Shown in pieces: positions 35,918 to 49,600 of a stretch of DNA of 64,000 nt. Origin of the DNA: Clostridium sp. 'deep sea' (lineage in GTDB: Bacteria; Bacillota; UBA994; PWPR01). A program made the position numbers and the translations under genes. Positions within the stretch are counted from its first letter, which is position 1. Every line of letters begins with the position of its first letter. The notes beneath the pieces are model-generated. The model did not search any database. It saw nothing but the letters and a program-made list of their open reading frames with translations, and was not told where the DNA came from. The stretch lies in NCBI RefSeq assembly GCF_014931565.1, contig NZ_CP063353.1:1798001-1862000 (forward strand), in the 5' to 3' direction.

Positions 35918-38050
35918 TTATTTTATACTATATATTGAAAAATAATAAGAGTCATCTACAGATTTTAAAACATATAACTTATTTTCTTTGCAAAATAAAC
36001 GCTCTGCTTCACCATTAATTTGCAGTTTTTGATTAAAAGCAAATGTAGTATAATCATATACCCTAATAATACCATTATACGCACTAGTATAAACTTGCTT
36101 ATTAGTAAGATTAAAAGCTATATCATTAAATTTATATCCTAAATCTCCAGCATAACTTAAAGAAGGGTAAAAGATAGAACCAGCTCCATTAAACAAAAAA
36201 GCTCCATCTGGTGTTATTTTAAAATTTTTGTCCCTTTCATAATCATCGTTAATAAAGGGGCTTTTATAATTAATCACACCATTATCTAAAAAAGAGTAAT
36301 ATTCAATTTTATGTTTATAATAACTGGTGTCTATACAATATATTCTATTAGCTGTTGGACTTATTTCAATATTACTCTTTTGTTGAATCATTTTAGATGA
36401 AATCAAAGATTTAGTAGCTCGAGAGTAGCTTCTTAAATATGTTGATCCACCTGACCCCGATGATACATAAATATTACCATGTTTATCAACAGCAATATCA
36501 TAAGGATCAAGTCCTATTTCTAGTTTATCTTTTATTTTAAAGGTGGTGGCATTTATTATAGCTATTGTGCCTTTTTGATCTTGCACATCTCGCCATGATT
36601 CATGTTCATGATGTAACAAAGCAACATACACTTCTTCTTTAGCAAAGATTATTGACTCTGGTACATATGAAAAAGTAATTTTAGTTAACTTTTTAGTTTC
36701 ATAGTTAATTTCATAAAGGGCTTTACTCACTTTATCAGTAGCATAAATAAGTGGTTTATTGGGATGTACCAGCAAGTCTGTTGGTTTAAAGTCAAGCTTA
36801 AACTCATTTATAGCAGCTAGTTGAGTAGCCTGCGGATCTACAATTATTGGGGGTTTAACTAAAGGTATTTCACTTGGCCATTTATCTTTAAACTCTGTTA
36901 ACCAAGGCTCAAGGTAATCTGCTGCTATCGCAAAATTTAAGGCTTTATTATTTAACTTAGTTGCAGTTATTCCAACTACCTCCCCTTGTTTATTAAACAT
37001 AGCTCCACCAGAACTACCAGGGGCTATTGGAGCAGAAATCTGCATTATATCTATACCATTTTCTGTATAAATGTTACTTATAATCCCTTGAGAAACAGTA
37101 TTAATTAATCCATTGGGACTACTTATAGTTACAATAGCATCTCCCTTTAATACATTTGCAACGCTTCCTAAGGTAAGGGCTGGTATATTTGTTAAACGAT
37201 ATGCCTTCAAAATAGCTAGATCAAATTCTTCGGAGTATGCAATAACACCATCTGCTGGGTACTCGTTTCCAAGATTGTCGAAAATTTTATAGCTTTGACA
37301 AGCTTGTACAACATGTAAGCAGGTCGCATATAAACCAGGAGCAATGGCAAAGCCACTACCTTGGCTTACTACTTTTTTATTTTCATCATAACCTAAAACT
37401 GTTATCACGCTACGTTCTTTTTTAGCTATCTCTTGAATAGATAACTCAATATTTTCATGAAACCAGGGAAAGCTACCCTGTTTAAACCAGCTAATAATTT
37501 CATCGATTAGCCAAGTATCGTAGTATTTATTAATAACAGGTGAATCACTAATTACTATTAAGCTTCTATCATAAAATACGTGTTTATTAAAGGCTTCGGA
37601 AATAGCTCTAAGCGGAACATAGGTACGAGAGTTTAAAATCATTGGCGCTACATCTAAGATTATAGCCTTATTGTTTACTACTATTTCTGCTTTATTGATT
37701 TTCATTTTAATTGATGTTTCACCAAGTTTCATTAAGACCGTTTGAGTGTTGCCGTTCCACTCAACCTTTGCACCTAATTTTTCAGATACAAAGCGAACAG
37801 GCACAAATGTACGACTACCGCTAATGAAAGGTCTGGTACTACTAACGCTATTATCTACTGGAACAACAATATTTTTTACTAGAGCTTGTTTTTTTCCAAC
37901 ATATAAAGTAATTGAATCTTTAATTTTTTCATAGGCTGTTTTTTCAATCTCACTAATGGCAAATGCTGTTTTAACAGGATAGTAGCTCATGCTTGACAGT
38001 ATTAAAACAATAGCTATTATAAAAATTACTGTGCGTTTAAAATATGGCAT
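35918..38050 (-). CDS. Secreted trypsin-like protease with stalk and propeller domains
   Basis: 710 residues. Signal peptide about 1-31. Residues about 47-168 are a copper-amine-oxidase-N-like 'stalk' domain (TFVPVRFVSEKLGAKVEWN and TYVPLRAISEAF repeats). Residues about 210-385 form an S1C/HtrA-type serine protease with H246 (ATCLHV), D277 (EFDLAIL) and S347 in GSSGG. No PDZ domain is seen. The C-terminal about 290 residues are beta-propeller-like (HPNKPLIYATDKVSKALYEINYETK; DPYDIAVDKHGNIYVSSG). It is probably a surface-attached protease whose propeller may bind a partner. The gene lies 26 bases downstream of a paralogue, so the two form an operon. Confidence 0.88.
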   Translation of the reverse strand: MPYFKRTVIFIIAIVLILSSMSYYPVKTAFAISEIEKTAYEKIKDSITLYVGKKQALVKNIVVPVDNSVSSTRPFISGSRTFVPVRFVSEKLGAKVEWNGNTQTVLMKLGETSIKMKINKAEIVVNNKAIILDVAPMILNSRTYVPLRAISEAFNKHVFYDRSLIVISDSPVINKYYDTWLIDEIISWFKQGSFPWFHENIELSIQEIAKKERSVITVLGYDENKKVVSQGSGFAIAPGLYATCLHVVQACQSYKIFDNLGNEYPADGVIAYSEEFDLAILKAYRLTNIPALTLGSVANVLKGDAIVTISSPNGLINTVSQGIISNIYTENGIDIMQISAPIAPGSSGGAMFNKQGEVVGITATKLNNKALNFAIAADYLEPWLTEFKDKWPSEIPLVKPPIIVDPQATQLAAINEFKLDFKPTDLLVHPNKPLIYATDKVSKALYEINYETKKLTKITFSYVPESIIFAKEEVYVALLHHEHESWRDVQDQKGTIAIINATTFKIKDKLEIGLDPYDIAVDKHGNIYVSSGSGGSTYLRSYSRATKSLISSKMIQQKSNIEISPTANRIYCIDTSYYKHKIEYYSFLDNGVINYKSPFINDDYERDKNFKITPDGAFLFNGAGSIFYPSLSYAGDLGYKFNDIAFNLTNKQVYTSAYNGIIRVYDYTTFAFNQKLQINGEAERLFCKENKLYVLKSVDDSYYFSIYSIK

Positions 38051-38076
38051 TGGTTTCTCCTCTTATTTTAATAAAC

Positions 38077-40242
38077 CTATGAGTTCAAGTTAAGATTATA
38101 TACAGAAAAATAGTAACGATTATTTTTCAACTCTAGTGTAAGCAAATGGTCTTGTTTAATAAATAATCGCTTTGCATCTCGGTTAACTTTTAAGATATGT
38201 TTTTGCTCAAAACTTGGGTAATCATACACATAAATAATGTCACTATAAGCAATAGTATATATATCGTTGTTATAAGCATTAAAAGCCATATCAACAAATG
38301 TAAAACTTAGTTTACCAACATAACTCAATGACGAGTCAAAAATGACTCCCCAACTATTAAACACAAATGCACCATCTGGCCCTGTTACTAACTTAGAAGT
38401 TATGCTAACATTTCCCTGGTTATTATATTTTTGATATTGCAGTATTTGGCCATTCAATAAAGAGTAATAGCCCATTTCACGTTGAGAAGTCTCTATTCTT
38501 GTAACATATAATTTATTCTCTACTTGATTAACTTCAATGTTACTCTTTTGGTATACGTTTGCTTTTGATATCAAAGACTTAGTAGTTGGTGAGTAGCTAT
38601 GAATATTTGTCCACTGACCTGAGCCAGATGATACATAGATATATCCTTGTTTATCTACAGCTATATCAAAAGGGTCAATACTTACACTTAAACTATCTGC
38701 TACGGTAAAAGTATTGGGATTTATAATGAGTACTGTACCTGTTTGATCCTCTTGCCACCAAGTATGGCTATGTGGTTGATGTGCTAAAGCAACATATAAC
38801 TGACCATTGGCAAATGTTAAAGCCTCTGGCATATATGATAGGGGCATTTTGGATATTTTGTTAGTTTCATAGTTAATTTCATATAGCAACTTATTTCCTT
38901 TATCAGCGGCATATATAAGTGGTTTTGTAGGGTTAAATGCAATATCTATGGGTTCAAAATCCAACATGGTTTCGTAGGTTGATGTTAGTTGTTTAGTATT
39001 GGGTGGTACATCATTATTACCATCATCATCTTCTTTTACTTCGGGTAGTGTTACTAAGGCAATATCATTTAAGTTTTTACCCTGATATGATGTTAACCAA
39101 TACTCAAGATATTGTGAAGGAATTGCGAAGTTTAGCTCACTATTTTCATAACCAAAAGATATAACCCCAATTACCTCTCCGTACATATTAAACAAAGCTC
39201 CACCAGAACTTCCTGGAGCTATAGGAGCTGTAAACTGAACTATACTAACACCATCGCGGCTATGAACATTACTAATAATTCCTTGAGAGATTGAATTTGT
39301 TAGTCCTTTTGGACTGCTTATAGTTATAATTGAGTCACCCTTAGTGATATTAGCAAGACCACCTATAGATAACATAGGAATATCAGTAGCTTGGTGTGAC
39401 TTCAATAAAGCTAAATCTAAACCCTCTGCATAAGCAACAGCACCCTCAGCAGTATACTCATTACCAGAGCTATCTACAATTTTATAGCTTTCACATTCTT
39501 GTAGTACATGAAGACAGGTAGCAAAAAGACCAGGAGCAACTGCAAAACCACTACCCTGAATTAAAGCCTGACCATTTTTATCATAACCAATTACAGTTAC
39601 TACACTCTGCTCATTTTCAGCAATCTCTTGTAGCGATAACTCTTTTTTAATGTAATTAGGGAATTTTCCTTGTTTAAACCAATTGCAAATTTCATTAATT
39701 ACCATAGTATCATTATTAATATTAAAGATAGGTGTGTCACTTATAACAATTAACCTTTTGTAGTAAAATACATGATTTCCAAAGGCCTCTGAAATTGCTC
39801 TAAGTGGAACATAAGTGCGACCATTTAAGATAATTGGAGCTACATCTAAGGTTACTTTGGTATTGTTAACACTTATCTGCATATCATTAATACGTAAACT
39901 AATTTGTGTTTTATTAAATTTCATTGATACTGTTTGAGTACTACTGTTCCAAGCTACATAAGCCCCTAATTTTTCTGATACAAAGCGTACAGGTACAAGA
40001 GTACGATTATTGCTAATTATAGGTTTAGTACTACTCACAGTAGTATCAACAGGTACAGCAGTGTTCTCTACTAGTGCTTGCGTACTTCCAACATATAATG
40101 CTATTGAGCCATACAGCTTTTCATATGCTGAGTTAACAACCTCATTATTTGCATTAGCTATAATAACACCATAATTGAATAGGTTTGTTAAAATAAGCAA
40201 TACCGCCAAAAATAACAGCGATGTTCGTTTAAATCTTTTCAT
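38077..40242 (-). CDS. Secreted trypsin-like protease with stalk and propeller domains (paralogue)
   Basis: 721 residues with the same architecture as its neighbour, to which it is similar throughout: signal peptide about 1-32, stalk domain about 47-168, S1C protease with H245, D276 and S346 (GSSGG), a short Asp/Asn-rich linker (EVKEDDDGNNDVPPN, about 401-415), then the propeller part (FNPTKPLIYAADKGNKLLYEINYETN; DPFDIAVDKQGYIYVSSG). It is clearly a tandem duplication. The catalytic triad is intact in both copies, so neither is decayed. Promoter elements upstream of 40242 were not located. Confidence 0.88.
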   Translation of the reverse strand: MKRFKRTSLLFLAVLLILTNLFNYGVIIANANNEVVNSAYEKLYGSIALYVGSTQALVENTAVPVDTTVSSTKPIISNNRTLVPVRFVSEKLGAYVAWNSSTQTVSMKFNKTQISLRINDMQISVNNTKVTLDVAPIILNGRTYVPLRAISEAFGNHVFYYKRLIVISDTPIFNINNDTMVINEICNWFKQGKFPNYIKKELSLQEIAENEQSVVTVIGYDKNGQALIQGSGFAVAPGLFATCLHVLQECESYKIVDSSGNEYTAEGAVAYAEGLDLALLKSHQATDIPMLSIGGLANITKGDSIITISSPKGLTNSISQGIISNVHSRDGVSIVQFTAPIAPGSSGGALFNMYGEVIGVISFGYENSELNFAIPSQYLEYWLTSYQGKNLNDIALVTLPEVKEDDDGNNDVPPNTKQLTSTYETMLDFEPIDIAFNPTKPLIYAADKGNKLLYEINYETNKISKMPLSYMPEALTFANGQLYVALAHQPHSHTWWQEDQTGTVLIINPNTFTVADSLSVSIDPFDIAVDKQGYIYVSSGSGQWTNIHSYSPTTKSLISKANVYQKSNIEVNQVENKLYVTRIETSQREMGYYSLLNGQILQYQKYNNQGNVSITSKLVTGPDGAFVFNSWGVIFDSSLSYVGKLSFTFVDMAFNAYNNDIYTIAYSDIIYVYDYPSFEQKHILKVNRDAKRLFIKQDHLLTLELKNNRYYFSVYNLNLNS

Positions 40243-40647
40243 TGTAGCACCCCTCTATTAATACTAAATACCATAGCTCGTTGCGAACTTTATCAATAAA
40301 ATGCTTTTATGTATTTTACATATAATTAGCAATATTCTTATAAATAACCTTAATAAAACTGTTATATATGACTATCCATTAAAATACTACGCCACTTAAT
40401 TACACTTATTTTTACATAAAGCAATTTTATATATTAATTATACTACTTTTAGTAGCATTAGAGCATTTAATATAATTATTAATTTATTCCAGTTATTACT
40501 TTATGATGTTATGTTGGTATTGAGATTGCTCTTTTTAAAAGTGAAAAACCTGTTAGCATTAATCTACTAACAGGTTTATATATCTATTAAGATTTTAGCA
40601 ACTTAATTTTTTACTAAGACACTTTCAACATTGTAACTGTATTACTT
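40243..40647. other. Non-coding gap between giant surface gene and protease pair
   Basis: AT-rich, no ORF. It holds the terminator of the giant gene at 40546-40577 and must contain the promoter of the protease pair, which I could not place. Confidence 0.6.
40546..40577 (-). terminator. Terminator of the giant surface-protein gene
   Basis: An 11-bp stem (AAACCTGTTAG and complement) with a 10-base loop, followed on the minus strand by TTTTTCAC, 71 bases past the stop. Confidence 0.8.
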
Positions 40648-43600
40648 CTACTTCGTAATTACTATCTTATTGGTAGCTGGCAAGTATTTAACCTCTGCTC
40701 CTAAAGTTTCACTAACAAAGCGTAGTGGCACATAGGTTCTTTCATCTACTATTTCAGCAGGGCTATCAATTTTTGTATTTACGTTATCTACTACAACTAT
40801 ATCTGAGTCTATTTTAAGAGTTATTTCTTTGCCATTATTGGTAATATACACTTCACGTAGTTCACTATTCCATTCTACTTTTGCTCCTAAGGTTTCGGAA
40901 ATAAAGCGAACTGGCACTAAAGTTCTGTTTGTTATTTCTTTTATAAACGGTGCAGCTTTTAGCTTAATTTCTTTACCATCTACTAAAACTGTTGTATTCC
41001 CAATTGTTAATTCAATTTTAGTTTTGGTTTCTTTTACAACCTCTTCTTCTGCTGGTTTATAAACTATAAAGGTACTAAATTTATTTACTGTAAACTCTAA
41101 GTAAGTATTACCTTGTTTATCAGTAACAATAGTTGGAGTTATTTCTGCTAGTGTTCCATCACTGTGTTTTACTTTTATTTTTAGCTCTGCTGGATTAACA
41201 TCTTTAGGAGCTCTAAACTTAAGTTTGGTTTTACCACTAAAGTTAGTATTTATTTCTTTTACTGCATATACTGTGTCTTTTTCGTTTAGATATTTTTGGG
41301 CTTTTGTTGCAGATACTTCACTAATTTCTAAGCTCAAATTTTGCTTAGCTGCACTAAGTGACTGCAACAATGCCTTAGGCAACTCTATGAAATCGCCCTG
41401 AGCATCTTTTATGTTAAGACCAACGGCTGCTACTTGTTTTACCTGATAAAAAGTAAGCCTCAATTTTTTTACTTCTTTAGTCTCTTCAGTTGTTTCTTTA
41501 TTAGCTATATCTACTAATACAGGTTTTTGCTCTTTTTTTGCGGCTCTTACTGAGCCTAATAATACTGATTGTTTAATAGTAATATCTACTGTTACTATTT
41601 CTCCTTGTTCTGTTTTTTGCTTTGTTAGTTTTTGATTTTGCTCTTCATTGTTAATTATATAATCATAATTAACATCTTTTTCATCATCATTATCAGGCTG
41701 TTTTGGCTCACGTTCTCTGATTATCTCTCTTGTTTCTGTAGCAGTATATCCAGCATTATCTTTAGCAATAATGGTGATAATGTTAAGACCCATATTAAGG
41801 TTAGCTGTATATGTTCCATTTTTATTTGCAACTATGTTAGTATTGCCTATTTTAACAGTTACAACTGGGTTTTTATCTAAATTATCTGTAGCTATTGCAG
41901 TAAAGATTTTACTGCTTGCATAAGTTGTACCACTTGTTAAGTTTGTAGTAATTGTTGGTGGTGTAGTGTCTATTAAAGATGTCTCAGTCACGCTTACTAC
42001 CCAATCTTGCGATGTTCCATCTTCGGCGGTTACAGTGTAGGTTACAGCATTACTAAAGTCTAAAGCTACTTCACTTGCGGGTATAACTGTTGCTTTAGCT
42101 GATACTGCTATTGTTGGTACTAAACTTGTTAAATCTGTTCCGTTTACTACTTCTACTTTTACGGTATTGTTAACTTTATTTATTGTAGCTACTGCTGTTT
42201 GTTCATTAAGGCTAAAGCTTATTATGTCGTTTTCGCTACTTTGTACTAGTGATTCCTCTGTTACTGTTACTTTCCACTCTTGCGATGTTCCATCTTCAGC
42301 AGTTACTGTGTAGATTACAGCATTACTAAAGTCTTGAGCTACTCCACTTGCTGGAACAACTGTTGCTCTTGATGACACATATATTATTGGTACTAAACTC
42401 GTTAGGTCTGTTCCAATTGTTACCTCTACGTTTACTGTATGTGCTCCTTTATTTATGGTAGCTTCTGCTACTTGTTTATTGACAGTAAAGCTTATTATGT
42501 CGTTTTCGCTACTTTGTACTAGTGGTGTTGTAATAATTACTTTCGCTACCTTACTATTTACTTTTACTACCCTATTTCCGTTTACATTGTTATTAGTATT
42601 AGTTACCTCACAATAATAGTAACTTGTTCCTGCACTATTTGTATTAACGGTATAGGCTGCTTTTGTTGCTGATAATGCCTGTGGATTTGTTTTATTAACA
42701 TCATCTGCTTTATACCACTTGTACGTAACTGTTCCACCATCATCTACTTTTGATGTAGCATTTAAGACAATTACATCTCCTACCTGCGCAACTTTATTGG
42801 TTAGGTTGTTTGTTATTACTGGTGTTTGGGCATTTATTATAGGTGTTGTTGTTGTAATAATCACTTTTACTACCTTACTATCTACTTTTACTACCTTTTT
42901 TCCGTTTACACTGTTATTAGTATTAGTTACCTCACAGTAATAGTAGCTTGTTTCTGCAACGCTTGTATTTAGAGTATAGATTGCTGTTGTTTCGGGTAAT
43001 GCCTGTGGATTTGTTTTATTAACATCATCTACTTTATACCACTTATACGTAACTGCTCCACCATCACTTACAGTTGCTGTAGCATTTAAGGAAATTACAT
43101 CTCCTACCTGTGCTACTTTATTGGTTAGGTTGTTTGTTATTACTGGTGTTTGGGCATTTATTATAGGTTCAGAACATACACTTATGTTAATTTCAACATT
43201 ATCAATACTATCTGTTAAACCATCGTTAGCCTTAATAACTATTTTAACCAGCTTACTAACTTGTTCAGCTTTTGGTGTGTAGCTTAAAGCACTTCCATTT
43301 ATATCTACATCAGATGAAATATTTAAAGATTCATCTAATGCCGAAACAACTGAATATGTTAGTTTATCGTTATTAAACTCCTCAAACCAATTTACCATAT
43401 TTGCAGTATATGGAACTGCTTCTTTATTATTTAATGCTGGAGTTGCATATCCACTTTGAATTTTTTCACCATTTTTTACAATTGGAGCTTTGTTAATAAT
43501 TGCATTACCTATTCCGTTTTGAATAGGCAAACCTTGATTAAGATTAACTAATGAACTCCATTCACTAAGCTCTAATGTTTTATCTGCATTCATTAACCCT

Positions 43601-46600
43601 AAAGCATTTTTTGTGAGAGTTAAGGCAAATGAAGCATTTTTCATTTCATTAATACTCATTTCAGTTGTATTACTATTGCCATTACCTACACCATTAGCTG
43701 TGCTTGGGCTATTCCAGTAGCAATTTAGTGTATTGTTTTCATTAGTACCTACCGAACCAATAAATCCACCTGCATTACTCAATAAAGTACTGGTGCTTAC
43801 CACAGACCCTACCGAATAACAATTTGATATTTTTGAGTTTGCGTAAGATATTCCAGCAAATCCACCTGAGTAATTATTTTCTCCACTTCCTGTTACATTA
43901 ACTATAGCATAGCTATTATTAATAGAGTTATTTGCTGTAGCAAATCCTATTAAACCACCTAATACACTATAATGACTTGCTTTACTGCTTATACCTTCTA
44001 TTAAACCTGTTGCATAACAATTAGCTATTTTTACATCTTCTAAAAATCCTACTAGACCTCCAACATGAAGATGACTAGTTGTGCAGTTTGCATATATTGC
44101 AATATTGTCTACCCCAACATTATTAATAATTGCCCCATCGGCATAACCAAAAAGACCAGCATTCAAAAAGCTAATAGGGGTTTGTTTTGAACCTATTTTT
44201 AGGTTACTTACCACCTTACCATTTCCATTAAATGAGCCTTTAAAGCTATTTCCGGCATGCAGTCCAATTGGTATCCACTCTTTATTCAATAAATCAATAT
44301 CATTTGTTAGTTCATAATGTAAACTCGCACAAGTGGCATTGCAATTATTAACAAGCTCTGCAAAATACATAAGCTGTTCAGCAGTAGCAATTTGGTATGG
44401 GTCAAATTCGGTCCCATTTCCTCCTGCAAACATAGTAAAATCTGGTGTTCTGTCAATTGTTTTTACCTCAGTTGCAATGTTTCCTGCATCATCTTCTGCT
44501 GTAATAGTTATTGTATTTGTGCCAAGAGCTAGGTTTACTGAATAAATACCACCACCATTTGGCGTAATAATATTTTTGCCTAGCTTTACAGTTATAGTTG
44601 GTGTATTATCTAAATTATCTGTTGCTGTTACTGTAAATTGCTTGCTAACATTGTTAGTAGATTCACTATTTAAATTTGTATCAACAACTGGTAGAGTTTT
44701 ATCAATTGTTAGTTTAATTACTCCTAATCCTGACCAGCTTGCCTCAAATTTGCTATTCAATGGATTAAAGAAATAATCTAGACCAGCCTCCTGTACATAA
44801 AGCGTATGAGTTCCTTCTGGTAAATCTGTTGAGGGTGTATACTCTGGGCTTAGAACCTCAAGTTTTGGCACTGGAAATATAGTTATTTTATAAGTATACT
44901 CCCAAGCATTATTATTTAATTTATAACGATATATTCCACTACCCCTATTACTACGTGATTCCCAACTCCAAGTTGGTTTTGTATTTTTTGTTGGTGATTT
45001 CAATATCCCCATAGGAGAGTAAAATGCATTTGTATCTACTTTGTTTTCTTCATCTAAAACAAGACAGGGTTCTAGATAAATAACAGGTCTTACATTATAA
45101 TAATCATCAACAACAGTATCATTAATGCAAAATGGGGTGCCGTCTTTTTTAGCCACGAATGCCCAATAATCAGCATCAGAAGCTGCTGTTATTAACCACC
45201 AATAATATTGCCATTCATAAGGTCTTGTATCCTCAAGGGCTATGTGACTTTTATATTTTTCGCAGTCACTAATAGTGAGTAGTCCTACTTTATCGGTAAC
45301 GTGTCTTTTTTGATTCTCATAGGTAATTTTTCCATTATATGTGTAATCTTTATAGCTGGCTCTAGTACAATCCCATGTTTTTACTTGAATTACATTTTGG
45401 TTTTTTTCTCCTAAGCTATTTATAAATTCACCGTTTAAATATGCTCTTATAGTACTATTAGCATAATTGTTTTTATCCAAATATTTATTATGCCATTGTT
45501 TACTAGAGTCTTCTGAGGCTAATATTATCATACCTTTTGCAGGATCAAGCAATATCCATTCTTTACCCCCAAATTTAACTATATCTCCGGCATTTTTATC
45601 TTTTAGAGCTGTATAAGTCTTGGGGGTGCAAACCTGTTGTGTATAAACGCTATTTACAGCATCACCAACATCACCATTATTTGCTGCAGGAATTACTTCA
45701 AATTTAAGGTATTTACCAACATCTATATCAGTTAATTTATATGCTATAGCTGTTGCACCAGCTATTTTCACTTCATTTGTTCCACTACTGTCGTTGGCAC
45801 GATACCACTGATAAGTTGAACCTTGCTCTGCATCATTATTTAAATCATGATAATTATAATGCCCTAATAGTATTTTATCAGTTTGTTTTAAACCATCTAT
45901 AAATACACTGGTTACAAAAGGTTTAGTGTTAATTTCAATTTTAGTGTTATTTAAACCGTTTATCATCGGATAGTTATTATTTTTATTTGATACAAATCTC
46001 CATAATTTTAGTAATTCTGCATCATTAGCTTTTATCCAATTAAGAGCGTTTTGATTTAATAAATCTACAAATGAAATTTGCTTCATACTAGCTGAAGTTT
46101 TTTTTGTTGTGTTATCTGCACCAGTACCAACACCTTTTCTGTTTTCATCAGTTCTAATTACACTACCTACATTCTGAACTGCTTCATTATTGTAGTAACA
46201 ATTTACCACTGTTCCTCCATGATTATATCCAATAATACCCCCTACTGAAGCAGTATTATTTCTAACACCTATTATGTCAACCGTAGTGTAACAGTTGTTA
46301 ATTGTAGTACTTGACAAAACATAACCAACAAGTCCCCCTAAATAATTATGGGTTAAACCATTACCTGTTACACTGCCTAAAGCATAACAGTTTACTACAC
46401 GTGTATTATTTTGACTTACACCAATTAAAGCACCGCTATATGTTTTAGAACCATTACATGTTAGACTAGCTGAGGCATAACTATTTTTGACTAATACATT
46501 GTTATTAGCATAGCCTATAAGACCTCCAACAACATTATAGTTGCTTCCTTCTGCATCACACTTTGCCAGACCATTTACATAACAACTTGTAATAACTGAT

Positions 46601-49600
46601 CCATCTTTTGCATGAGCCGATATGCCCCCTATGACAACGCCATTTTTGGTAGAGTTTATTAAAACATTTTCTACTGTCACATTTTCTATAACCGCATTAT
46701 TTAAACAGCCAAACAAACCACATACTGGTTGATTTGAGTTTAAATTTGTAGGTACACCAATAGTCATATACGATACTACCTTATTACCACCATTAAATTT
46801 ACCCTTAAAGCTATTAGCACCAGTACCTATAGGTGTCCATTCTTTATATCCTAGTTTAATATTATTTATTAATAGGTAATGTTTATCAGCGTATGTTGAG
46901 TTAGTTGTACTATTGTTTATTAATTGAGCTAAATAAGCAAGCTGAGATGCCGAAGCTATTTGATATGGATTACTCTCTGAACCATCACCCCCAGCAAACT
47001 CGGTGGATATTGTTTGATTCCAGACATCACAACCCAATACTTTTAAGGTAAAAGCACTTTTTACAGCAGTACCCATATCACCATTTGATATGGGAGTTAC
47101 TTCAAATGAAACATATTTACCTATATCGTCATCTGTTAAAGTATATTCTTTATCAGTAGCATTAGGGATAACTACCATATCGGTACCACTTTTATTGCTT
47201 GAGCGGTACCACAGATAACTTCTATCTACAACGTCTCCTTCAAGATCAAGATAATTATAAGTACCTGTAAGTTTCTCCCCAACATGGGCAACACCATCTA
47301 TAGCTACTTTTCCAACATAGGGTTTAGTGTTTGATATACTCTTTATGTTATCAACACCATTAAGCATTGGGTAGTCACCATTTTCATCTGTGACAAATTT
47401 CCACAACTCCAGAGATAAATCATTATTGTCTACCATCCAGCTAAATGCGTTACTGTTCAACCCTTCAACAAAAGAGTCTTTTTTCATATTTTCTGCTAGT
47501 ATCTTTGTTATTCCATCTCCACCAGTACCTATGCCTTTTTTATTACTTACTTCTCTTTCTATGCCCCCAATTTTTTGTAATGCATCAATATTAAAATAAC
47601 AGTTTTCTATGGTACTTAAGTCATTACGCCCTACAACTCCACCAACTAAAGCAGTATCATTACCATTTGTTATATCACCTGTGGCATAACAATTATTAAC
47701 TGTTATATTTGTTTTAATCCACCCAGCAACTCCACCTAAGTAATTTTTGTTGCCACCACCGTTAGTTATATTACCTAATGCATAGCAGTTTATTACTAAG
47801 CTATCTTTTTCAATAAACCCTATAAGCCCACCACCATATGTTATAGCTTTAGTACAGGTTATATCACCTGAGGCAAAACTATTTTTAACTGTTGTATTTG
47901 AAAAGATCGCTCCAATAAGTCCTGCCGAGTAATTTAAAACTGTACCCTCACTAGCTACATTACCAAATGCATAACAATTAGTTATAATTGTATTGTTAGC
48001 AGTAGATCCAACTAAACCACCAACAACAGCTGCATCACCTTTACATGAAACATCAACTGATGCATAACTATCCTTTATAGTGACATTTTCACTTGTTGCA
48101 CCTACCAGTCCACCTACCGTATTCCACTTGGCAGTTGCTTCTTTTCTACTAGCCACACCAGTTGCATAACAATTAGTAATATTTGTGGAGTTTTTAGCAT
48201 GTGCTGCAAGCCCACCCACAACAACCTCGTCTTTGGCCGAGCAAATAACAATATCTTTTAAACCAATATTTTCTATAGTTGCACCGCTCAAATAACCAAA
48301 TAAGCCAAGTGCAGATAAAGATAAGTTAGGTGTAATAGAGGTACCAATAGTAAGGTTTACAATATGGTTTCCATTGCCCTTTAAAGTCCCTTTAAAACTA
48401 TTAATATCGCTATTTCCAATAGGTGTAAAGTCACAGAAATCTCCTATTTTTATATTATCAATTAACTCATAGTGCATATTTGCATATGCTTCGTTTTTAG
48501 AATCTTTAGCGCCAGAATTAACTAAGTTCGCTAAATAGGCAAGCTCATTAGCTGAAGAAATCTGGTATGGTTTATTTTCAGTACCTTCTCCACCTGCAAA
48601 TGCAGTAGCTATTGAACCATCCCAATTGTCAGCAGATAGTATTTTTGGGGAACAGCTACTTTTTAATGTTTTTTCACTGCTATTAACCTCAAAGTAAATA
48701 TAAAAATCTACATCATTATTTGTTAAAAGATATGTTTTTTCATTAGCATCTATAATTTCTGTAGCATTATTGCCACTTGAATCTGTAGCGCGATACCATT
48801 TATAAACTAATACATCTTCTTCTATATCACCCTCTACATCGTAATACAAATATGTTGCAGTTAGAGTTCGCCCAGCAAGGCGATCACCAGTTATGCAAGC
48901 ACTAAATCTCATAGGTGCAATGTTATTGCTTACCTCATTGCCAATACCATTAAGCATTGGATAACCATCATTGCTGCCAGAAACAAATTTCCATTTTTTT
49001 AGTAAGGCATTACTTAAGCTTTTAACATTATCATTTAAGTTTTTAATTAGCGATACTGAATTTTTCATTTCAGTAGGTGATATAAAAATGGTATCATCTT
49101 TGCCATATCCCAAATGATCTATTCGCTTAAATTCGCCATTCCAATAGCTATTGATTACCTTACTATTATCACTTGGCCAGATTTTACCCACAAAACCACT
49201 AAAACAATAAGCAGTATTACACGATACACTACCTGCGGCATAACAATTAGTTAGTGTTGAACCAGATTGAATAATACCTGTTAAGCCACCAATATAACCT
49301 GGTTGGCTACCACCTGCTGCTTGAATTGCATGACTATTAACCAATGAGTAACTATTTAAAATTGAAGTATTAGCTAATGCATATCCTACTAAGCCACCCA
49401 CTGCATTATAACAATTTACTGCTGCAGCTGCCGTTATACTGCCTGTTGTATAACAATTTGTAATATTACCTCCCACTGACCATGCTACAAGTCCACCTGC
49501 TATATTGTGACCACTAATACTCGTGTTAACATAAATATTGTTAAGCCCAATATTTTTAATAGTAGCATTGTTTATATATCCAAAAAGCCCAGCATAATTG

